From Treponema sp. (GTDB taxonomy: Bacteria; Spirochaetota; Spirochaetia; Treponematales; Breznakiellaceae), in NCBI GenBank assembly GCA_009777995.1, contig WRKT01000004.1, positions 1 to 64,000 of the forward strand: 64,000 bases of DNA, written 5' to 3'. A model generated the notes under the pieces. It was not told the DNA's origin. It ran no database searches and worked only from the letters and a program-made list of their open reading frames with translations. The position numbers and the translations under genes are program-made. Shown piece by piece: positions 40,056-50,296 of this stretch (its first letter is position 1; the number at the start of each line of letters is the position of its first letter).

Positions 40056-43000
40056 CTAATCCCAGGTCACCTCCACCGCGTTCCCCGAGCGTAAGTAATA
40101 AAGCAAAATCCTACAATCCTTCCCCGGAGCAGCAAACAAATCCGACACAGCCTTATGATAACAGGCCATTTGCGGAATATACTGTTCGGGGTTTTCTTCT
40201 CTGTCAGTCTTGAAATCTACTACCCAAATGCCTTCTTCATCTTCAAATACAAGGTCAATGGTGCCTGTAATAAAAAGCTCTTCGTCATCAGGCGTATTGA
40301 GTAAGCTACGAAAGCGGAACTCACTATGGCGCTTTCCTGCCTTCTCTGCCTTTACCCCAAGAGGTGAGCGGATGAACAAATCGGCGAGCTTCTTTCCTGC
40401 GTCAAGAAAAACATCCCCATCTGCCGGGCTCAAAGACCCTGCAAACTTTGGCGGCAGAACTGCTTCTTTTCCTGTAAGTATTGCTTCCAGACAGATATGG
40501 ACCAAGGTTCCAAAGTCAGCAGAACTAAACAGGTCGCCATAACGTCCAAGCAGCTTATCTGTCTTAATAAAAACATTCTCTGCATTTTTGCCTGAGTATT
40601 CACTGTTCTTTTTTATATGTGTTCCCGAGGTTTCCTTTAAAGATGCAGGGAGTGAGGTAGGGGCAAATCGGGTTTGGGAGACAACGGGAGTTTCAATAAT
40701 TTCGGAGTCTTTATAAAATGTTTCTACCATCTTAAAGAAGGAGTTCAGTCCCTTTTGGTCATTTGAAAAACCTTCACTATGCTGTTCTGCTTTTCGCATA
40801 TATTGTTCGCTGTAAATCGGGATTTCTTTAATGTTAAAGAATGTTTCCGTTCCGGGATCATCAGGAATATGCGCACCGAACGCAGGCAGGCAGAGGCCGA
40901 AAAAGTGGCTGCCTGTTAAAATAGAATCACCCGGGATATCTGCTTTACCTTTCTTCTCTTTGATTCTATAATTAATTAATTGCTTTACCTGTAAAGAGAA
41001 ATCTTTATCTTTATAATTTTCTTCTCCTTTACTCTTCCCCTTACTTAAATCAAGGCTGCCTGTAAGATATAACTCGTTTTCTGCTCTTGTCATTGCAACA
41101 TATAGGAGCCTGCGTTGCTCAGCAATTGTTTTTCCGGCTCTAATGGCATGCGCTCTTTCCCAAAAATAGTTATGCTTTAATTTTTTACAGCTTTCCAATT
41201 CAGGTGGAAAGGGAGGGTTCATTGTAAAACCAAATTCTTCTGTATCATAAATATCTTCACAAGAATCATTTTGTCCTGTTTTATGACAACAGCACAGGAA
41301 CACAACCGGATACTCTAAACCCTTACTCTTATGCATGGTTATTAGGTTAACTGCACTTGCTCTTTCAAGGGGTATTTCCAGTTTATCAAGCTTTTTTTCG
41401 GAAAGTGACAGTTTATGAATATAATCAGTAAATGCTGCAAGTGTTTCAGAATTCTTATCGGAAATTGCAGCAAGATGAAACAGATAATCGTAAAGTTCCC
41501 GATATGGGGTAGTTTTATGGTTCCACTCAGTTTCGTAGCGGTAACCAAGGCCATACCATAATTCATTCAATATTGAGCAGATGTTTTTTGTCCGGCTCAT
41601 TTCAAGAATTTTACTATAGATAATCTGCCCATGACGATACTTTTCCTTGTCTAATTCGGGAAGCAAGGCAAGCGGTTCATCATCAAAAGGCTCGCCCGAT
41701 TCAAGACAATTAATGCAAACTGCAAGTCCCGGTATAGATATTCCGACGAAGGGAGAACGTAACATTTGACCATAGGCCGCCCTGTCACTCGGGTAAGCTG
41801 CAAGTCTTAGAACTGACATTAGATCATTTACAAGGCCACCGAAGAAAAAGCCATTTAGATTTTCACTTGTATATGGAATATTAAGCAGCATAAGATGCTT
41901 TTCAAAAAGATGCTGAGGAGTACGGGTGCGGAACAAGATAGCGATATCATGAGGTCTATATTTTGCGTTTCCTGATTCATCTTTCTCTTTAAGCAACTCA
42001 CTAATCTGTTCTGCAACAAATCGAGCTTCATTTTCAACCGGAGTTAAAACTGTATCATCTTCTACTTCGAATTTATCTGAATCTGCTTTATCAAGTATAC
42101 AAAGAGTCAGTTTCCCCTTTCCTGTTTTACTTGCTCTAAGCGGAGAATATGAAGCCTCGTAAAGAGGCAGAGTCGACAAAGCGGGAGCAAATACTGCGGG
42201 ATTTTCTGCTAAAGACGATCTACCTTCAGGATCGAACTTGCTGCCTCCGAAGATCGTATTAAATGCACCGATTAATTGGGGAGCAGAGCGATAGTTTACC
42301 ATTAGAGGAATGTCTTTGCATTTTAACTCATCCTTTAGCTTTCTGAAAACAGAAACATCTGCTCCCCTGAACCTGTAAATTGATTGTTTTTCATCTCCTA
42401 CAAAAAAGAGCTTGTCAGGGCAAAGATCTGAGGGCGGAGGAATAGCAGTATTATTGCACTCATACTTTTCTGCAAGTAAAAAGAGCAGCTCTTTCTGTAA
42501 TTCGTTATTATCTTGAAACTCATCTATCATAATAGCTTTAAAAGTTTCTTTTTCATTTTCACGTATATCCAACTGCTCAATAAGAATTTTTTTAGCAAGA
42601 AGAGCTGAATCTGCAAATGTCAATATACCAAGGTTTCGCTTTTTATTTAGATATTGTCTCTGTAGATTAGAAAAAAGTGACATCATCGAGAAAATTAAAC
42701 CAGCTTGTAAGCAAAATACACCAAGTGAAGAAAACTCTGAATTTAATTCACGCAGCTCTTTTAGAATATCTTTTATAAAATTGTTCTTTGGAGTACCTTG
42801 ACTCAAATTTACCGCAGCTAACGCATTAATATACTCCAGAATATACATAATTGCACTTTGTAGCGGTTGAGCTTCTGCCCAATCAATTGCAGAGTTATGA
42901 TCCAAGGTGAGGATTACTTTGAAATAATCGCGAAGCTCATCTCCACTTGGGAATACAATATCATAATTAGAATAACGCTTCAGAACCGGAGCAGTACCGG

Positions 43001-43697
43001 GACTGCAATTTTCGTTTCCTTTATAGACTTCCGGGAGCTCTCTTAGTAATTTTTTTACTATCTCACTTTGTCTATCCCATTCGCCGGATACAATCGAAGA
43101 CTGCAAATCAAAATCTCTCTTGGGATCGACGTCTTTGTCTATATAAGTGCACTCAAACAAAGCTGAAGCAAAGATCCTTTCAGCTATACCTGTAGAGCTT
43201 TTACTATTATAAAGCTTTTTTATTACAGGATGCATTCTATTTGCAATTAAGAAAGGGAGAGATTCATCTATTGCAAGCTTCTCGCACCGATCTTCTTCCA
43301 GAACAAAATCAGGACTTATTCCATATCGATTTGAAGCCTGTCTTACGATGGAGGCGCAATATGAATCAAGGGTTTGTATCCTGGCTTGAGCAAAATCTTC
43401 CAGGGCTTTTGCGGCAAGTTCCTTCTTTTCCTTAGAATGTTCTGAAGTTTTTCTTACAATATCAGTTAGGAGGAAGTGTATTCTTCGATACATTTCTGCT
43501 GCCGCTTTTTTAGTGAATGTTAGGGTAAGGATTTCACTTACAGAATGTTTCTTTTCTGTTATAAGCCAGACATAACGGCTTGCAAGCACCATGGTTTTTC
43601 CTGAGCCTGCTCCTGCTGCAATTACAGCATTCTTTATGGAATAAGCTGCATTACGTTGTTCTTCATTTAAAGTAGGTACTTTTAATTTAGCTTCCAT
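40056..43697 (-). CDS. addA: ATP-dependent helicase/nuclease subunit A (AddA/RecB-like)
   Basis: The 1213-aa product has the UvrD-type helicase motifs in order: motif I AGAGSGKT (about 29-36), 'TLTFTKKAAAEM', motif II 'AIMIDEFQDNNELQ', motif III 'LFFVGDEKQSIYRFRGADV', 'VNYRSAP', 'TMHKSKGLEYPVVFLC' and motif VI 'RRLLYVAMTRAENELYL'. The C-terminal nuclease domain shows 'GTIDLVFEDEEGIWVVDFKTD' (D...D-x-K), the RecB-type PD-(D/E)XK motif. With AddB it resects double-strand breaks to load RecA. The ATG at 43697 is preferred over the one at 43709 because GGGGAA lies just before it. It overlaps addB by 11 bp. Confidence 0.92.
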   Translation of the reverse strand: MEAKLKVPTLNEEQRNAAYSIKNAVIAAGAGSGKTMVLASRYVWLITEKKHSVSEILTLTFTKKAAAEMYRRIHFLLTDIVRKTSEHSKEKKELAAKALEDFAQARIQTLDSYCASIVRQASNRYGISPDFVLEEDRCEKLAIDESLPFLIANRMHPVIKKLYNSKSSTGIAERIFASALFECTYIDKDVDPKRDFDLQSSIVSGEWDRQSEIVKKLLRELPEVYKGNENCSPGTAPVLKRYSNYDIVFPSGDELRDYFKVILTLDHNSAIDWAEAQPLQSAIMYILEYINALAAVNLSQGTPKNNFIKDILKELRELNSEFSSLGVFCLQAGLIFSMMSLFSNLQRQYLNKKRNLGILTFADSALLAKKILIEQLDIRENEKETFKAIMIDEFQDNNELQKELLFLLAEKYECNNTAIPPPSDLCPDKLFFVGDEKQSIYRFRGADVSVFRKLKDELKCKDIPLMVNYRSAPQLIGAFNTIFGGSKFDPEGRSSLAENPAVFAPALSTLPLYEASYSPLRASKTGKGKLTLCILDKADSDKFEVEDDTVLTPVENEARFVAEQISELLKEKDESGNAKYRPHDIAILFRTRTPQHLFEKHLMLLNIPYTSENLNGFFFGGLVNDLMSVLRLAAYPSDRAAYGQMLRSPFVGISIPGLAVCINCLESGEPFDDEPLALLPELDKEKYRHGQIIYSKILEMSRTKNICSILNELWYGLGYRYETEWNHKTTPYRELYDYLFHLAAISDKNSETLAAFTDYIHKLSLSEKKLDKLEIPLERASAVNLITMHKSKGLEYPVVFLCCCHKTGQNDSCEDIYDTEEFGFTMNPPFPPELESCKKLKHNYFWERAHAIRAGKTIAEQRRLLYVAMTRAENELYLTGSLDLSKGKSKGEENYKDKDFSLQVKQLINYRIKEKKGKADIPGDSILTGSHFFGLCLPAFGAHIPDDPGTETFFNIKEIPIYSEQYMRKAEQHSEGFSNDQKGLNSFFKMVETFYKDSEIIETPVVSQTRFAPTSLPASLKETSGTHIKKNSEYSGKNAENVFIKTDKLLGRYGDLFSSADFGTLVHICLEAILTGKEAVLPPKFAGSLSPADGDVFLDAGKKLADLFIRSPLGVKAEKAGKRHSEFRFRSLLNTPDDEELFITGTIDLVFEDEEGIWVVDFKTDREENPEQYIPQMACYHKAVSDLFAAPGKDCRILLYYLRSGNAVEVTWD

Positions 43698-46569
43698 AAA
43701 ATTCCCCATTGCAGATTTTATAGACTGTACGACACACTTTACTATAATTACACTTATAACAATGGGCAGAATGTTTCGTTTTACAGGGAAAACCTCCTTC
43801 TGTTACCTCTTTTGCAAATTTTTCTGCCTTTTCGTCGAACTCATCCATGATATTATAATATTTTTCGCTCCCGAATATTATTGAATCTGACTCTTTTTCA
43901 GGAATATTTTCTCCTGTTTGATTATTCTTAATAGAACCAAACAATACTGAAGGGTCTGTATCAATAATACTAAAGAACAATGCCTTTTTAACTTCTGCTC
44001 TTGATTCTGCCTGTGCTAGACGCAGATACATTGGAAGCTGAAAATCCTTAAGTCCTTCATCTCCGGTATAATATGAAAGCTTTGGCATTTCTTTTGATTT
44101 AAAATCTACAATCAATCTGACACCGGTTGGTTCTTCAAGAATGCAATCTACTTTCCCGGTTAAATTATAGAAACCCTTTAAATTATTATACCCTGATTCT
44201 GCTGCGATAACCTTGCACCCGGAAAAATATGAGGAAAAAGCAATTAAGAATTTTTCCATTTTAAATAAAATTGCTTCCTTTTGTGCATGCATAAGGCGAG
44301 TTGTGAGCATACTCATTTCCTGATTTGGGCCTTTTGGCAGCATGGGAAATGATGAAAACACCGTTTCTATATTTTTTTTCAGCGTTTCTAAATATGGCCC
44401 CGGCAGTCTGTAATTAGGCTTATCTCCCGTACCCACATTGTCCGTCTTTGGAATACTGTCTTTATTATTTTTTATGCTATTCAAGAAAAGGCTGATTATT
44501 GAATGAAACACATCCCCTCTTGTATTATTCGACATAAGACTTGTTTCTACTTTTATGTTTTTTAATTCAAGCACACGCTCAAAGAGCCATTTATGCGGGC
44601 ATTCATAGTACGGAGTAAGAGAAGATGATGACACGCTAATAACTTCGCTTAATTTATCTCTTCCGCTTAATCTTGTTTTAATCATGTGCATGAGCGGATG
44701 TTCTGCACTTAATACTGTGGTTAGATCACCTGAGGCTTTTCTCCTTAACTGCCATTCATTAAAACCGTTTTTTTGGTTTCTGTGAAATTTACCGACAGGA
44801 ATACTTTGCTTTACCGTAGGACCAAGAGAAGAAAGAATAGCCGTCTCTGTACGATATAAATCCGGTGCGAAATTATATTTGAATCCTTCTTCATTGTCAT
44901 AGCGCTGTATTGGTTTTGAAGAGGCTTCAAGTGAGCTGTGCGGAATAGTATACCCCTCGAATGTATCTTCAGAGCAAAAAAAGGCTGCAGGGAGCCTTGA
45001 ATTATACTTATGTAATTGAATATAGATATTTGAAGCATCTCTTTTTAAAATACCGAGTTTTCCTCTTCTGCTCATTGGAAGGAAGGTCAAAGGCTCGAAA
45101 ACCGTTGTTAGCACATCCTGGCTTGAGCCAAGAATTATATGACAATCAAAAGGAGCAGATGCCGCAGTACGATATGGCAAGATTGCCACTCCTCTACCGG
45201 TTTGTTGAGCAAGATATTTTACATCTTCAAGATATGTCGTAAAAAAAGAATATGGATGTAGTATTTTTATGTCAGGGTAATTCTTTTCTATCTCAGTCAG
45301 ATACATCAGCTCAGATATACATCGAGAAAGAATAGTATTAGCATCTTCCGACACTTTTTCCATGTTAAAAAACTTTGATCTGAAAACAAAATACTGCTTT
45401 CGAATTTCAGAAAAGGAGCTTGCAGTATACATTGCATTTATGCAATTTCTAAGATCGTAAAAGAATTTCTTTGTGTCAGCTGATATACCTCGGTATGGAC
45501 TCTTAAATGCATCTTCCCAGACATTTATCCAAATCTTCTTTCCTTCTTCTTCTTCAGGCCAAGAGCTTATACAATTATTATTAATTCCAAAATCTATAAG
45601 CTTTTTTATTTCGTCTCTCTTTTCCCATGGAAGATGCTGATTAAGAAGTAACTCAATAATTGAAGAAAAGGAATAGTTCTCTGATGCACAGGCAAGAATA
45701 CAAGTAAACAGTTTCCCCGCCATGAAAGAAGCTAAAGGTGCACCACTCTGTTTAATAAATGGAATATTCCTATTTTCAAACTCCCTAATTAAATATGGAC
45801 CGTAATGTTTATCCTCGGGAATGCTTACGCAAATTGAACTCCAAGATACGTTTTCGCTATCATGCAGCGCCTGAATATAAAGAGCAGCTTCGGTTATTTC
45901 GCTTCGCGAATTAGTATAGTAAAATAGCTTGTTTTCATTTTCATCTACTTCTTCAATTGGGGGATTAATAAGTCTTACATGCTTGCTTTCTTCAAGCAGT
46001 TCTTTATATTCAGTAAAATCAGAAAGCGAGTCAGAAAAGAAAATAAAGCACTCCTTTCCCGTGTCTTGAAAAGGCGGCGTTTCCCATGCAGGTTCAAAAA
46101 GATTTTGACTTTCAAGAAACTGCTTATAACGCTCTGTAAGAATCAGAAGGTCCCTATCTTCACCTGTATCATATTCCTTAACCTTCCGAAGCCAGATACC
46201 GAGCTGAGGCAACAAACTTGCCAGCCAATTAGTATGAGAATCAGCAAGAGCAGCCCATTCCGGCATAATGATCGACTCAAAAATTGGCTGCTTCCCGGCT
46301 GAACAAAGGTCGGCATTTTCGCGAATCAGCGCACTTATAAACAATTTGCGAAGAACGCCGGGCACACACTTTTTATCTTTAACTCTTGAACTTATAGAAC
46401 TCTGCTTAAAAGTATCCCAGGCAATAAACTTATCCATTGAAATAGACCCGCCTTTGCGTAGACGCAGAAGATGATCAGCCCAGCGAGATACTGCAATATC
46501 TGTCGGAAAGACAAATAGAGAGTCAGGTTTATCAATATTTTCAAGTAAAGTTAGTTCTACTTTGTTCAT
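43687..46569 (-). CDS. addB: PD-(D/E)XK nuclease subunit AddB-like
   Basis: The 960-aa product has an inactive-helicase-like first two thirds and a C-terminal nuclease domain with 'VRLIVDFKSKEMPKLSYYTG...FQLPMYLRLAQ' (D-x-K and the Q-x-x-x-Y motif) preceded by 'LTGKVDCIL'. Just before the end, 'CKTKHSAHCYKCNYSKVCR' supplies cysteines for an iron-sulfur cluster, as in AddB, with the first ligand probably upstream ('SSSLTPYYECPHKWLFERVL'). The N-terminal Walker A is missing, so motor activity must come from AddA. It is 1 bp downstream of the MFS gene in a same-strand run. Confidence 0.82.
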   Translation of the reverse strand: MNKVELTLLENIDKPDSLFVFPTDIAVSRWADHLLRLRKGGSISMDKFIAWDTFKQSSISSRVKDKKCVPGVLRKLFISALIRENADLCSAGKQPIFESIIMPEWAALADSHTNWLASLLPQLGIWLRKVKEYDTGEDRDLLILTERYKQFLESQNLFEPAWETPPFQDTGKECFIFFSDSLSDFTEYKELLEESKHVRLINPPIEEVDENENKLFYYTNSRSEITEAALYIQALHDSENVSWSSICVSIPEDKHYGPYLIREFENRNIPFIKQSGAPLASFMAGKLFTCILACASENYSFSSIIELLLNQHLPWEKRDEIKKLIDFGINNNCISSWPEEEEGKKIWINVWEDAFKSPYRGISADTKKFFYDLRNCINAMYTASSFSEIRKQYFVFRSKFFNMEKVSEDANTILSRCISELMYLTEIEKNYPDIKILHPYSFFTTYLEDVKYLAQQTGRGVAILPYRTAASAPFDCHIILGSSQDVLTTVFEPLTFLPMSRRGKLGILKRDASNIYIQLHKYNSRLPAAFFCSEDTFEGYTIPHSSLEASSKPIQRYDNEEGFKYNFAPDLYRTETAILSSLGPTVKQSIPVGKFHRNQKNGFNEWQLRRKASGDLTTVLSAEHPLMHMIKTRLSGRDKLSEVISVSSSSLTPYYECPHKWLFERVLELKNIKVETSLMSNNTRGDVFHSIISLFLNSIKNNKDSIPKTDNVGTGDKPNYRLPGPYLETLKKNIETVFSSFPMLPKGPNQEMSMLTTRLMHAQKEAILFKMEKFLIAFSSYFSGCKVIAAESGYNNLKGFYNLTGKVDCILEEPTGVRLIVDFKSKEMPKLSYYTGDEGLKDFQLPMYLRLAQAESRAEVKKALFFSIIDTDPSVLFGSIKNNQTGENIPEKESDSIIFGSEKYYNIMDEFDEKAEKFAKEVTEGGFPCKTKHSAHCYKCNYSKVCRTVYKICNGEFYGS

Positions 46570-46570
46570 A

Positions 46571-47857
46571 TTATTGCAAATGCTTCTTACCTATGCGCAA
46601 TGTGACCAATGCAGCTAAAAACAATGCAACAATAGCAAGGATTGAAAAGGAACTGCGACCGACTATTCCAAGAGTAACCGAATAGATAAGGGGCCCAAGT
46701 ACAGCTGCGAACCTTCCGAATATGTCAAAGAAGCCGAAGAACTCTCCTGAATGCTCCGGGGGAATCATCTGACAATAATAAGCCCTTGATGCTGCCTGTA
46801 TACCACCCTGAACAGTGCCTACAAGAACTGCGAGGGACCAGAATAAAACGAGTGCAGTGTCTACTCCGAAATATCCTTCTTCAAGACCAAACCCCATTAC
46901 AAAGCCGACAAGACAAATAGTTAAATAAACGCAGATTGCCCCGTGGATTATTTTGAGTGTACCAAAACGACGGGACAGGTATGCAAAAAATATTGAACAG
47001 GGGAATGCTACAAGCTGAGTTACAAGCAATGCCAAGATCATACCAGTTGCATCAAGACCCAAGGTAGCACCATAAGCTGTTGCCATGCGCATTACAGTAC
47101 CTACTCCGTCAATATAAAAGAAGTAAGCGAGGATAAAAAAGAATAGCCGTTTATCCTTAAAAATTTTCTTAGCAGTTTCGAGCACAGCTGAAAAAGCACT
47201 GCGAATAAGCGGATGAGACTTTGGTTTTTCTACACCATAGAGCTGCTTAACGTCTTTTAGAAATGGAATTGTAAACAGCCCCCACCAGACAGCAGTAATA
47301 ACAACAGATATTTTAACCGCAAGGGTTAAATCAATACCAAAATTACTGCCAAAAGTTATTAAAGCAATGCTAAAAAGGAATGGAATTGTACTGCCGCCAA
47401 TATAACCGAAGGCAAAACCGTATCCGGAAATTTTATCCATCCTGTCAGTCGTTGTAACATCGGAGAGGAAACTATCATATACAATATTTCCTCCGGAAAA
47501 ACCGATAAGAGATATCGAATAACCGAGCATCAAGAACACCCAATTGTTTGTGACTGCACTAAAGAGAGTTGCTCCAATACCTATCCCAAGGAAGACAAGA
47601 AAGGTTGGTTTTTTATATCCCATGAAATTTGCAAGGGCTCCAACCATAGGTGCTAATACTGCAAGTATTATCATCCCCCCTGATGTGGCAAGACCCCACC
47701 AATAATCTCCGGATTGACCTGCACTGTTGGCAACTCCTGTAAAGTAAATTGGGAAAACTGCTGCCATCATGATTGTGGCATAAACCGAGTTTGCCCAGTC
47801 ATACATTATCCAGCTTTTTTCCTGTTTAGTCATTTTCGTACTTTTATCTCCACTCAT
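46571..47857 (-). CDS. MFS transporter, UMF1/Atg22-like
   Basis: The 428-aa product has 12 predicted membrane helices. The N-terminal 'SWIMYDWANSVYATIMMAAVFPIYFTGVA' and 'ISLIGFSGGNIVYDSFLSDVTTTDRMDKISGYGFAFGYIGG' are characteristic of the UMF1 family, bacterial relatives of Atg22. 'GGIQAASRAYYCQMIPPEHSGEFFGFFDIFGRFAAVLGP' follows in the C-terminal half. Substrates of bacterial members are unknown; Atg22 exports amino acids from the vacuole. The ribosome binding site AGGAGG is clear. It lies 12 bp downstream of the phosphodiesterase-like gene, suggesting joint use. Confidence 0.9.
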   Translation of the reverse strand: MSGDKSTKMTKQEKSWIMYDWANSVYATIMMAAVFPIYFTGVANSAGQSGDYWWGLATSGGMIILAVLAPMVGALANFMGYKKPTFLVFLGIGIGATLFSAVTNNWVFLMLGYSISLIGFSGGNIVYDSFLSDVTTTDRMDKISGYGFAFGYIGGSTIPFLFSIALITFGSNFGIDLTLAVKISVVITAVWWGLFTIPFLKDVKQLYGVEKPKSHPLIRSAFSAVLETAKKIFKDKRLFFFILAYFFYIDGVGTVMRMATAYGATLGLDATGMILALLVTQLVAFPCSIFFAYLSRRFGTLKIIHGAICVYLTICLVGFVMGFGLEEGYFGVDTALVLFWSLAVLVGTVQGGIQAASRAYYCQMIPPEHSGEFFGFFDIFGRFAAVLGPLIYSVTLGIVGRSSFSILAIVALFLAALVTLRIGKKHLQ

Positions 47858-47869
47858 AGATTCCTCCTA

Positions 47870-49048
47870 TCAAAATAAGTTAAGCCCGAGACGCTTTGCT
47901 GCAAAAGGTGCAATATCCAAAAGACTGCCATTTTTATTCATACCACTCTCAATCCCTCGGCCTTTAAGCAAATAAAACACAGAATAATCCGGCATATCAA
48001 GGGGATAGCCGTGGTTTGATTTCTCCTTTGACTTTGGCTTTCCGTAACAATAACCTGCCTTTGCACAAAAACCGAATGTAGCATGGGTATAACCTGACTC
48101 AAGCAGTTCATTTGCATTTAAGAAACGTCTGAAGCCGGTGCTGTTTTCGATATAACTGTATAAGCTTTCAACAGAACCGGAATCAAGAGTACCCTTATGG
48201 AAAAATGCTGAGCCGCCGCAGCATTCAAAAAAACATCCATGCTCTCCGGGTAAATAGCCGGCATTTTCAACGGAAAGGAGCCCCCGGGTTTTTAGCTCCT
48301 CGTTCGGATCAATAATCATATCAACATTAATTTGGCTGTGATCAGAAAAAAGAATAATATCTCTATCATCTCCCGCAGCATTAAGAAGCGCATTCAGATT
48401 TTTATCCAGAGCATGGAAAGCAGCTTCGATAGCCTGCTTGCTTAATCCATTGTTGCTGCGGCCGTGCTCATGGCGAAGAAAATCGTAGGCTGTAAGATGA
48501 ATAAAGGCAAGGTCGGGAATATACTCGCGTAAAATATGAGTCATGCAGGCAGTAGCAAAATTGTCCAGGTTTGGCTGGCGAACACCATCAAGATGCTTCC
48601 TATACAATAGAAAGAGCTTTAACTGTAATAAACTATTTCCTGCTTTTAAGCTTGTCATAAGCTGACTCTTTCCGGGCCTTGCAAGAACCTCGGGAACATT
48701 ATAACGAATGGTTTTGGAAAATGCAGTAACCGGCCAGAAAACGGCAGCAGTCTTAAGATTCTTTTCAGATGCCGCCTGCCATAAAGTTTTTGCTTTGATA
48801 AGCGCTTCATTACTGTTCCAAACAGGGTTCGTAACAGGGAAGCTTTCAGTATTTGAAATGATACCGTGCTCGCTCGGCTTAAGACCTGTTGCAACCGATG
48901 CATGAACCGGATAGGTATTGCTTACAAATAAAGACGGTACATCATGAAAAACAGCAGACTTATTTGCAAGCTTGGAAAACGCCGGGAATGACATTAAGGT
49001 TTCAAACTCAATATCGCCAAGGGCATCATAACTGATAATCAGCATCAT
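47870..49048 (-). CDS. Alkaline phosphatase superfamily (nucleotide pyrophosphatase/phosphodiesterase-like) protein
   Basis: The 392-aa product has the ENPP-like arrangement: metal ligand Asp in 'LIISYDALGD' (residue 8), nucleophile Thr in 'VSNTYPVHASVATGLKPSEHGI' (about 45), 'AFIHLTAYDFLRHEHG' (Asp and His ligands) and 'IILFSDHSQ' (Asp-His). 'NHGYPLDMPDYSVFYLLKG' supplies the last His. No signal peptide is seen, so it is probably cytoplasmic. Substrates are phosphodiesters or phosphoglycans, not predictable here. It is first in the run with the UMF1 permease and addBA, and divergent from the aldo/keto reductase gene. Confidence 0.8.
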   Translation of the reverse strand: MMLIISYDALGDIEFETLMSFPAFSKLANKSAVFHDVPSLFVSNTYPVHASVATGLKPSEHGIISNTESFPVTNPVWNSNEALIKAKTLWQAASEKNLKTAAVFWPVTAFSKTIRYNVPEVLARPGKSQLMTSLKAGNSLLQLKLFLLYRKHLDGVRQPNLDNFATACMTHILREYIPDLAFIHLTAYDFLRHEHGRSNNGLSKQAIEAAFHALDKNLNALLNAAGDDRDIILFSDHSQINVDMIIDPNEELKTRGLLSVENAGYLPGEHGCFFECCGGSAFFHKGTLDSGSVESLYSYIENSTGFRRFLNANELLESGYTHATFGFCAKAGYCYGKPKSKEKSNHGYPLDMPDYSVFYLLKGRGIESGMNKNGSLLDIAPFAAKRLGLNLF

Positions 49049-49138
49049 CTTGATTATACCATGGAAGATTATTAACGCTCAACCGGCATAGACTCGTCTT
49101 ATCAACCGTAGTATAATAAAATAGAATGGAGAAGTAAA

Positions 49139-50296
49139 ATGAACTATCGTAATTACGGCAAGTTGGGGTATCAGGTCTCTGCTCTGGGAATGGGTTGCAT
49201 GAGACTGCCGCGGGTTTATAAAGACGGAGAAAGCAAGGCAGAGATTGATAAGGAAAAGGCAATCGAAATTATCAGGTATGCTGTTGAGCATGGGATCAAT
49301 TACTTTGATACAGCCTTTACATATCATAATCAAACAAGTGAGATAGTCCTTGGCGAGGCCCTTAAAGGCGGGTACCGGGAAAAGGTCAAAGTTGTAACGA
49401 AGCAGCCGCTTGGCGTTATGAAAACGCAGGATGATATTCGCATCAACCTGGAATCAACTTTAAAGAAACTTCAAACCGATTATATTGATGTATACCTTAT
49501 TCACAATATTCAGAAGGGTAATTGGGAAGAGGTAAAGAAACGGGAGATAGTTCGCGAGTGGGAAAAATTCAGAGATGAAGGTCTGATTAAGGCCATTGCA
49601 TTTTCGTATCACGGGAAATTCCCCTGTTTCAACGAAGTTATGGAATATTATCCATGGGATATGTGTCAGGTTCAACAAAATCTTTTGGATATTGATAAAG
49701 AAGTTACTGCCGAGTCCATACGTGTTGCAGGAGAAAAAGGCTGCGCCCTTGTGATTATGGAGCCCCTGCGAGGAGGCGGACTTGTTAACACGCCCCCGTC
49801 TGTTAAGGCAGCATACGATACTTGGCCGGAAGAGCGCTCACCGGCTGAATGGGCATTCCGCCATTTGATTGATTACCCTGAAGTCAGCTGCATAATCAGC
49901 GGGATGACGACACTGGAGCAACTAAAGGAAAACATCGCCATTTTCTCCAAACCTGATGCAGTGCCCGGATGTCTTACAACGAAGGAAAGAGAAATACTTG
50001 CAAAGGTAAAGGATGCCTACGATTCCATTATCTCTATTCCCTGCACAAGCTGCGGCTACTGTATGCCGTGCCCGCATGGCGTTGACATAGTCGAAGTGTT
50101 CTATCGATATAACGAGGGGATGATGTTTAGCGCATTTGACCAGCCGAGGCGCATGTATGCCTTCTCGGACAAGGGAGGGCGAGGCGCTCGCTCCTGTACA
50201 GACTGCGGTGAATGTGTTAAAAAATGCCCGCAGAGCATTGACATACCCAAGGAGCTAAAGATTGCACATAAGGCTCTGGCCGGTTGGATAGAGTGA
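49139..50296 (+). CDS. Aldo/keto reductase with C-terminal 4Fe-4S domain
   Basis: The 385-aa product has an aldo/keto reductase barrel ('LGMGCMRLP' at residues 17-25, catalytic Asp and Tyr in 'INYFDTAFTYHNQTSEIVLGEAL', Lys in 'KVVTKQP', His in 'VYLIHNIQ'). The C-terminal part adds 'CTSCGYCMPCPHGVDI' and 'CTDCGECVKKCPQSIDI', two clusters of cysteines for iron-sulfur centres. This fused type is common in anaerobes and thought to use ferredoxin-linked electrons. The ribosome binding site is GGAGAAG. Its last 42 bases overlap the convergent DnaE-type gene. Confidence 0.9.
   Translation: MNYRNYGKLGYQVSALGMGCMRLPRVYKDGESKAEIDKEKAIEIIRYAVEHGINYFDTAFTYHNQTSEIVLGEALKGGYREKVKVVTKQPLGVMKTQDDIRINLESTLKKLQTDYIDVYLIHNIQKGNWEEVKKREIVREWEKFRDEGLIKAIAFSYHGKFPCFNEVMEYYPWDMCQVQQNLLDIDKEVTAESIRVAGEKGCALVIMEPLRGGGLVNTPPSVKAAYDTWPEERSPAEWAFRHLIDYPEVSCIISGMTTLEQLKENIAIFSKPDAVPGCLTTKEREILAKVKDAYDSIISIPCTSCGYCMPCPHGVDIVEVFYRYNEGMMFSAFDQPRRMYAFSDKGGRGARSCTDCGECVKKCPQSIDIPKELKIAHKALAGWIE

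Noticed and set aside
39985-40070. Plus-strand frame reading 'FIVRGAGGGKSTIF', looking like the start of an ATPase with a Walker A motif
   Set aside because: There is no start codon or ribosome binding site, and the frame runs into the antisense of addA and stops after about 40 codons. The resemblance is most likely chance.
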